The notes beneath the pieces are model-generated. The model made no database searches. It was given only the letters and a program-made list of their open reading frames with translations, and was not told the DNA's origin. Source: Alectoria sarmentosa (taxonomy: Eukaryota; Ascomycota; Lecanoromycetes; Lecanorales; Parmeliaceae). Taken from it: DNA of 64,000 nt. Each line of letters begins with the position of its first letter. Position 1 is the first letter of the stretch. Location: assembly GCA_009733775.1 (NCBI GenBank), contig WOGZ01000199.1:1-64000 (forward strand), in the 5' to 3' direction. Shown here piece by piece: positions 61,894 to 64,000 of this stretch. The translations under genes and the position numbers were made by a program.

Positions 61894-64000
61894 TATATCT
61901 TTTATATAATCTTTATCGAAAAAAGAAAAAAAATTACATTTAAAATCTTTTAAATAAAATCAAATTAAGTTATATTTCAATTATATTTGAAAATCTCTTT
62001 TAATAACATAATAAACTTAATTTATAATATATTTATATTAATAAATAATTATTATATTAAATATAAACTATATTTAAAAAGTTTTTTAATATATTAAATT
62101 AACTTCGTTTTTATAAAGTTATTATTCATAAAAACGATATTATAAATTTTTTATATAAATTTAAATTAATAATTAAGTAAGCGAATAACATTATTTATAA
62201 TTATTAAAAGTGAATAATATAATTATAACGAAAAATTAATTAAATAAAACTTTAATTATTAAAAAAAGAATTCAAAAAACGAACTTTTTTATTATAAATT
62301 CAAGAATCGATTTATATTAAAAAAGAATAAGTTTATAAAGAATTTTAATTCTCTTATTTTTATTAATAACGTCGATTTTTTATAAAACGATTAAATTTTT
62401 AAAATGAAGGAAAAAATTTTATTCAATAAAAATTATTATTTAAATAACATTTCATAAATCATTTATATTATTTCACGATTCGATAATAAAACAATAAATT
62501 ATATTTTGATATAACGATTATAAAATGCAAAAAATTTATATACGTTTTACATATAAATTATAAATTAATTAATTAAAATTTATAAAAAAAATTAATCGAA
62601 AGATTAATGTTAAATATAAATTTCGAGCATTTATATAAAATATATAAACGTTTATTATATATAAACATTTATTATATTTTATTTAAACTTTATTCGTTTT
62701 AAAAATGTTTTTAACAAAGACGTTTTTTTTTAAATACGTTTTTTGAAAAATTAATTACACGATTAAAGCTTTTATATAATATATATAAAAATTTCAATTT
62801 ATTAAAAAACGTAAAAAAATATTTATTTAAATTGAATAATAATTAGCGAGCGAATTATTAACTTTAAATATTTATAATAATCTTTATTCGAATTATTACA
62901 ATTTTAATAAAAAAGTCGTTTATAATCGCTTTTATAATATTAACATTAATAATTTAAACGATTTTAATTATCGAAGCGACCTTCGCCTTAATTATTAAAT
63001 CAAAATAAGAAATAATATCAAAAAAATTTATATGTTACATTTATAATAAAATCGATTGTTATCGAAAGAATTATATCGTTTAAAATTAAACGAATATTGA
63101 AAAAAAAACATTAAAGAAAACACGATTATATTTTTTAAATATTAACGAAAAATAAAAATTAAATAATGTTGAAACGAAAGATATCGATCACGATTTTTCT
63201 TTCGATTCGAAAAAAGAATAATCTTTATTAAAATTACGACGAGAGATAACAATAAAGTGTGCTTAATAAATACTTTAAATAATTCTTTAACACGTTAACT
63301 TTTTCGAATAACGATTATATTATTATTATAAAATAAATAAATATTATTTACGAATTTTTTTATAAATTGTAAATATATAAAAATTTATATTATAATTAAT
63401 AAAATTATTATTTTTAAAATATATAAACGTTTATAAACTTAATTTTATTTTTTATTAAATTTAAATTATTATAAAAATACGATAAATAATTCGTTAAATA
63501 ATTTATTATATATTATTTATTATTAACATTAAACGTGCATAATTATAAAAAAGAATAATTTTTTATTTTATTTATTTAATTAAAAAAACACGATCTAATT
63601 TTCGAAAAGTTATAAATAAATAAATATAAAGTCGTTTTTAATATGCTAAAAAATAAATTATTATTTATTTTTAAAAAATATAAATATAATAATAATACGA
63701 TATCGTTATTAAAAAATCTTTCATTTTTATTAATTACTTTTTTTATTATTATTATACGTTCTTTTAAATTTATTATTAAAAATAAATTAAACGAAGATAA
63801 TTTCGATATTAAATTTATAAAAAACATTTCAAACAAAAAAAAATCAATATTAATTCTCCAAACACTTAAAAAAAAGATAATTTAAAAACTCGATTTTATC
63901 GACATTTATAAAATTAATATATTAACTTATTATTATTTAATTTGAAACAAAAAAAATAAGCTTTTTTTTAACGATGAATGAGATTTACGATAGTATTAAT

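Larger units (their letters stand above)
60979..64000 (+). mobile_element. Family-A LTR element, + strand, running off the window
   Basis: The 5' LTR is 60,979-61,180 (TGTTACGAGCG...TATAACA, 202 bp). The internal part 61,181-64,000 matches 29,694-30,185 followed by 36,385-38,650. It is inserted in the - strand chromodomain element after TATAT. Overlapping short frames at 63,576-63,836 (-) and 63,643-63,885 (+) show no family features. Confidence 0.8.

Noticed and set aside
1..64000. Mitochondrial or apicomplexan origin suggested by the AT content
   Set aside because: The AT richness is in mutated fungal retrotransposons with RIP-type changes, and the genes have short GT-AG introns and fungal protein types.
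1..64000. Regional centromere
   Set aside because: AT-rich, transposon-filled DNA of this kind is compatible with a centromere, but a gene island in the middle and the lack of any diagnostic sequence leave no support beyond composition.

Overview
The window looks like a stretch of nuclear chromosome from a filamentous ascomycete. It has two sharply different parts. About 90% of it (1-21,400 and 27,030-64,000) is extremely AT-rich; sample lines counted by eye carry roughly 12-27% G+C. What G and C remain sit largely in CG dinucleotides, while CA/TG have mostly become TA. This is the pattern left by repeat-induced point mutation (RIP) on transposons. The middle (about 21,400-27,030) is an island of ordinary base composition with normal codon use and short 54-68 nt introns with fungal-type splice sites. 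The exact species cannot be read from the sequence.

Gene island: SEH1 (nucleoporin/SEA-complex WD40 protein, + strand, 21,624-22,927, two introns, the first with a GC-AG border), an unrecognised and frame-broken gene on the - strand (about 23,017-24,762), and a Nur1/Mug154-family inner-nuclear-membrane protein on the - strand (25,320-26,708, one 57 nt intron). The two recognised genes both act at the nuclear envelope.

Left AT-rich arm: the 3' end of a Ty3/gypsy chromodomain retrotransposon (1-1,490, integrase C-terminus, chromodomain and LTR). Next is a complete but mutated - strand Ty3/gypsy element (2,307-10,894, two 221 bp LTRs, remnants of gag, RT, RNase H and integrase), which carries a small LTR element (6,705-8,564, two 142 bp LTRs, 5 bp target duplication). 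A second - strand chromodomain-type block follows (about 12,840-20,896), with RT remnants and a 272 bp MITE with a 10 bp target duplication inside it.

Right AT-rich arm: a three-level nest. A + strand LTR element starting at 29,496 is split by an LTR element (30,186-36,384, TSD GTTTT), which is itself split by a 4.87 kb hAT-like DNA transposon (30,701-35,566, 8 bp TSD). Further right are a decayed - strand Ty1/copia pol (about 44.8-47.1 kb), a + strand Ty3/gypsy integrase (54.6-55.2 kb), several minisatellites, and another copy of the first LTR family (60,979 to the window end) inserted in a reversed chromodomain element. No reading frame in the AT-rich arms looks functional. No tRNA, rRNA or CRISPR array was seen.
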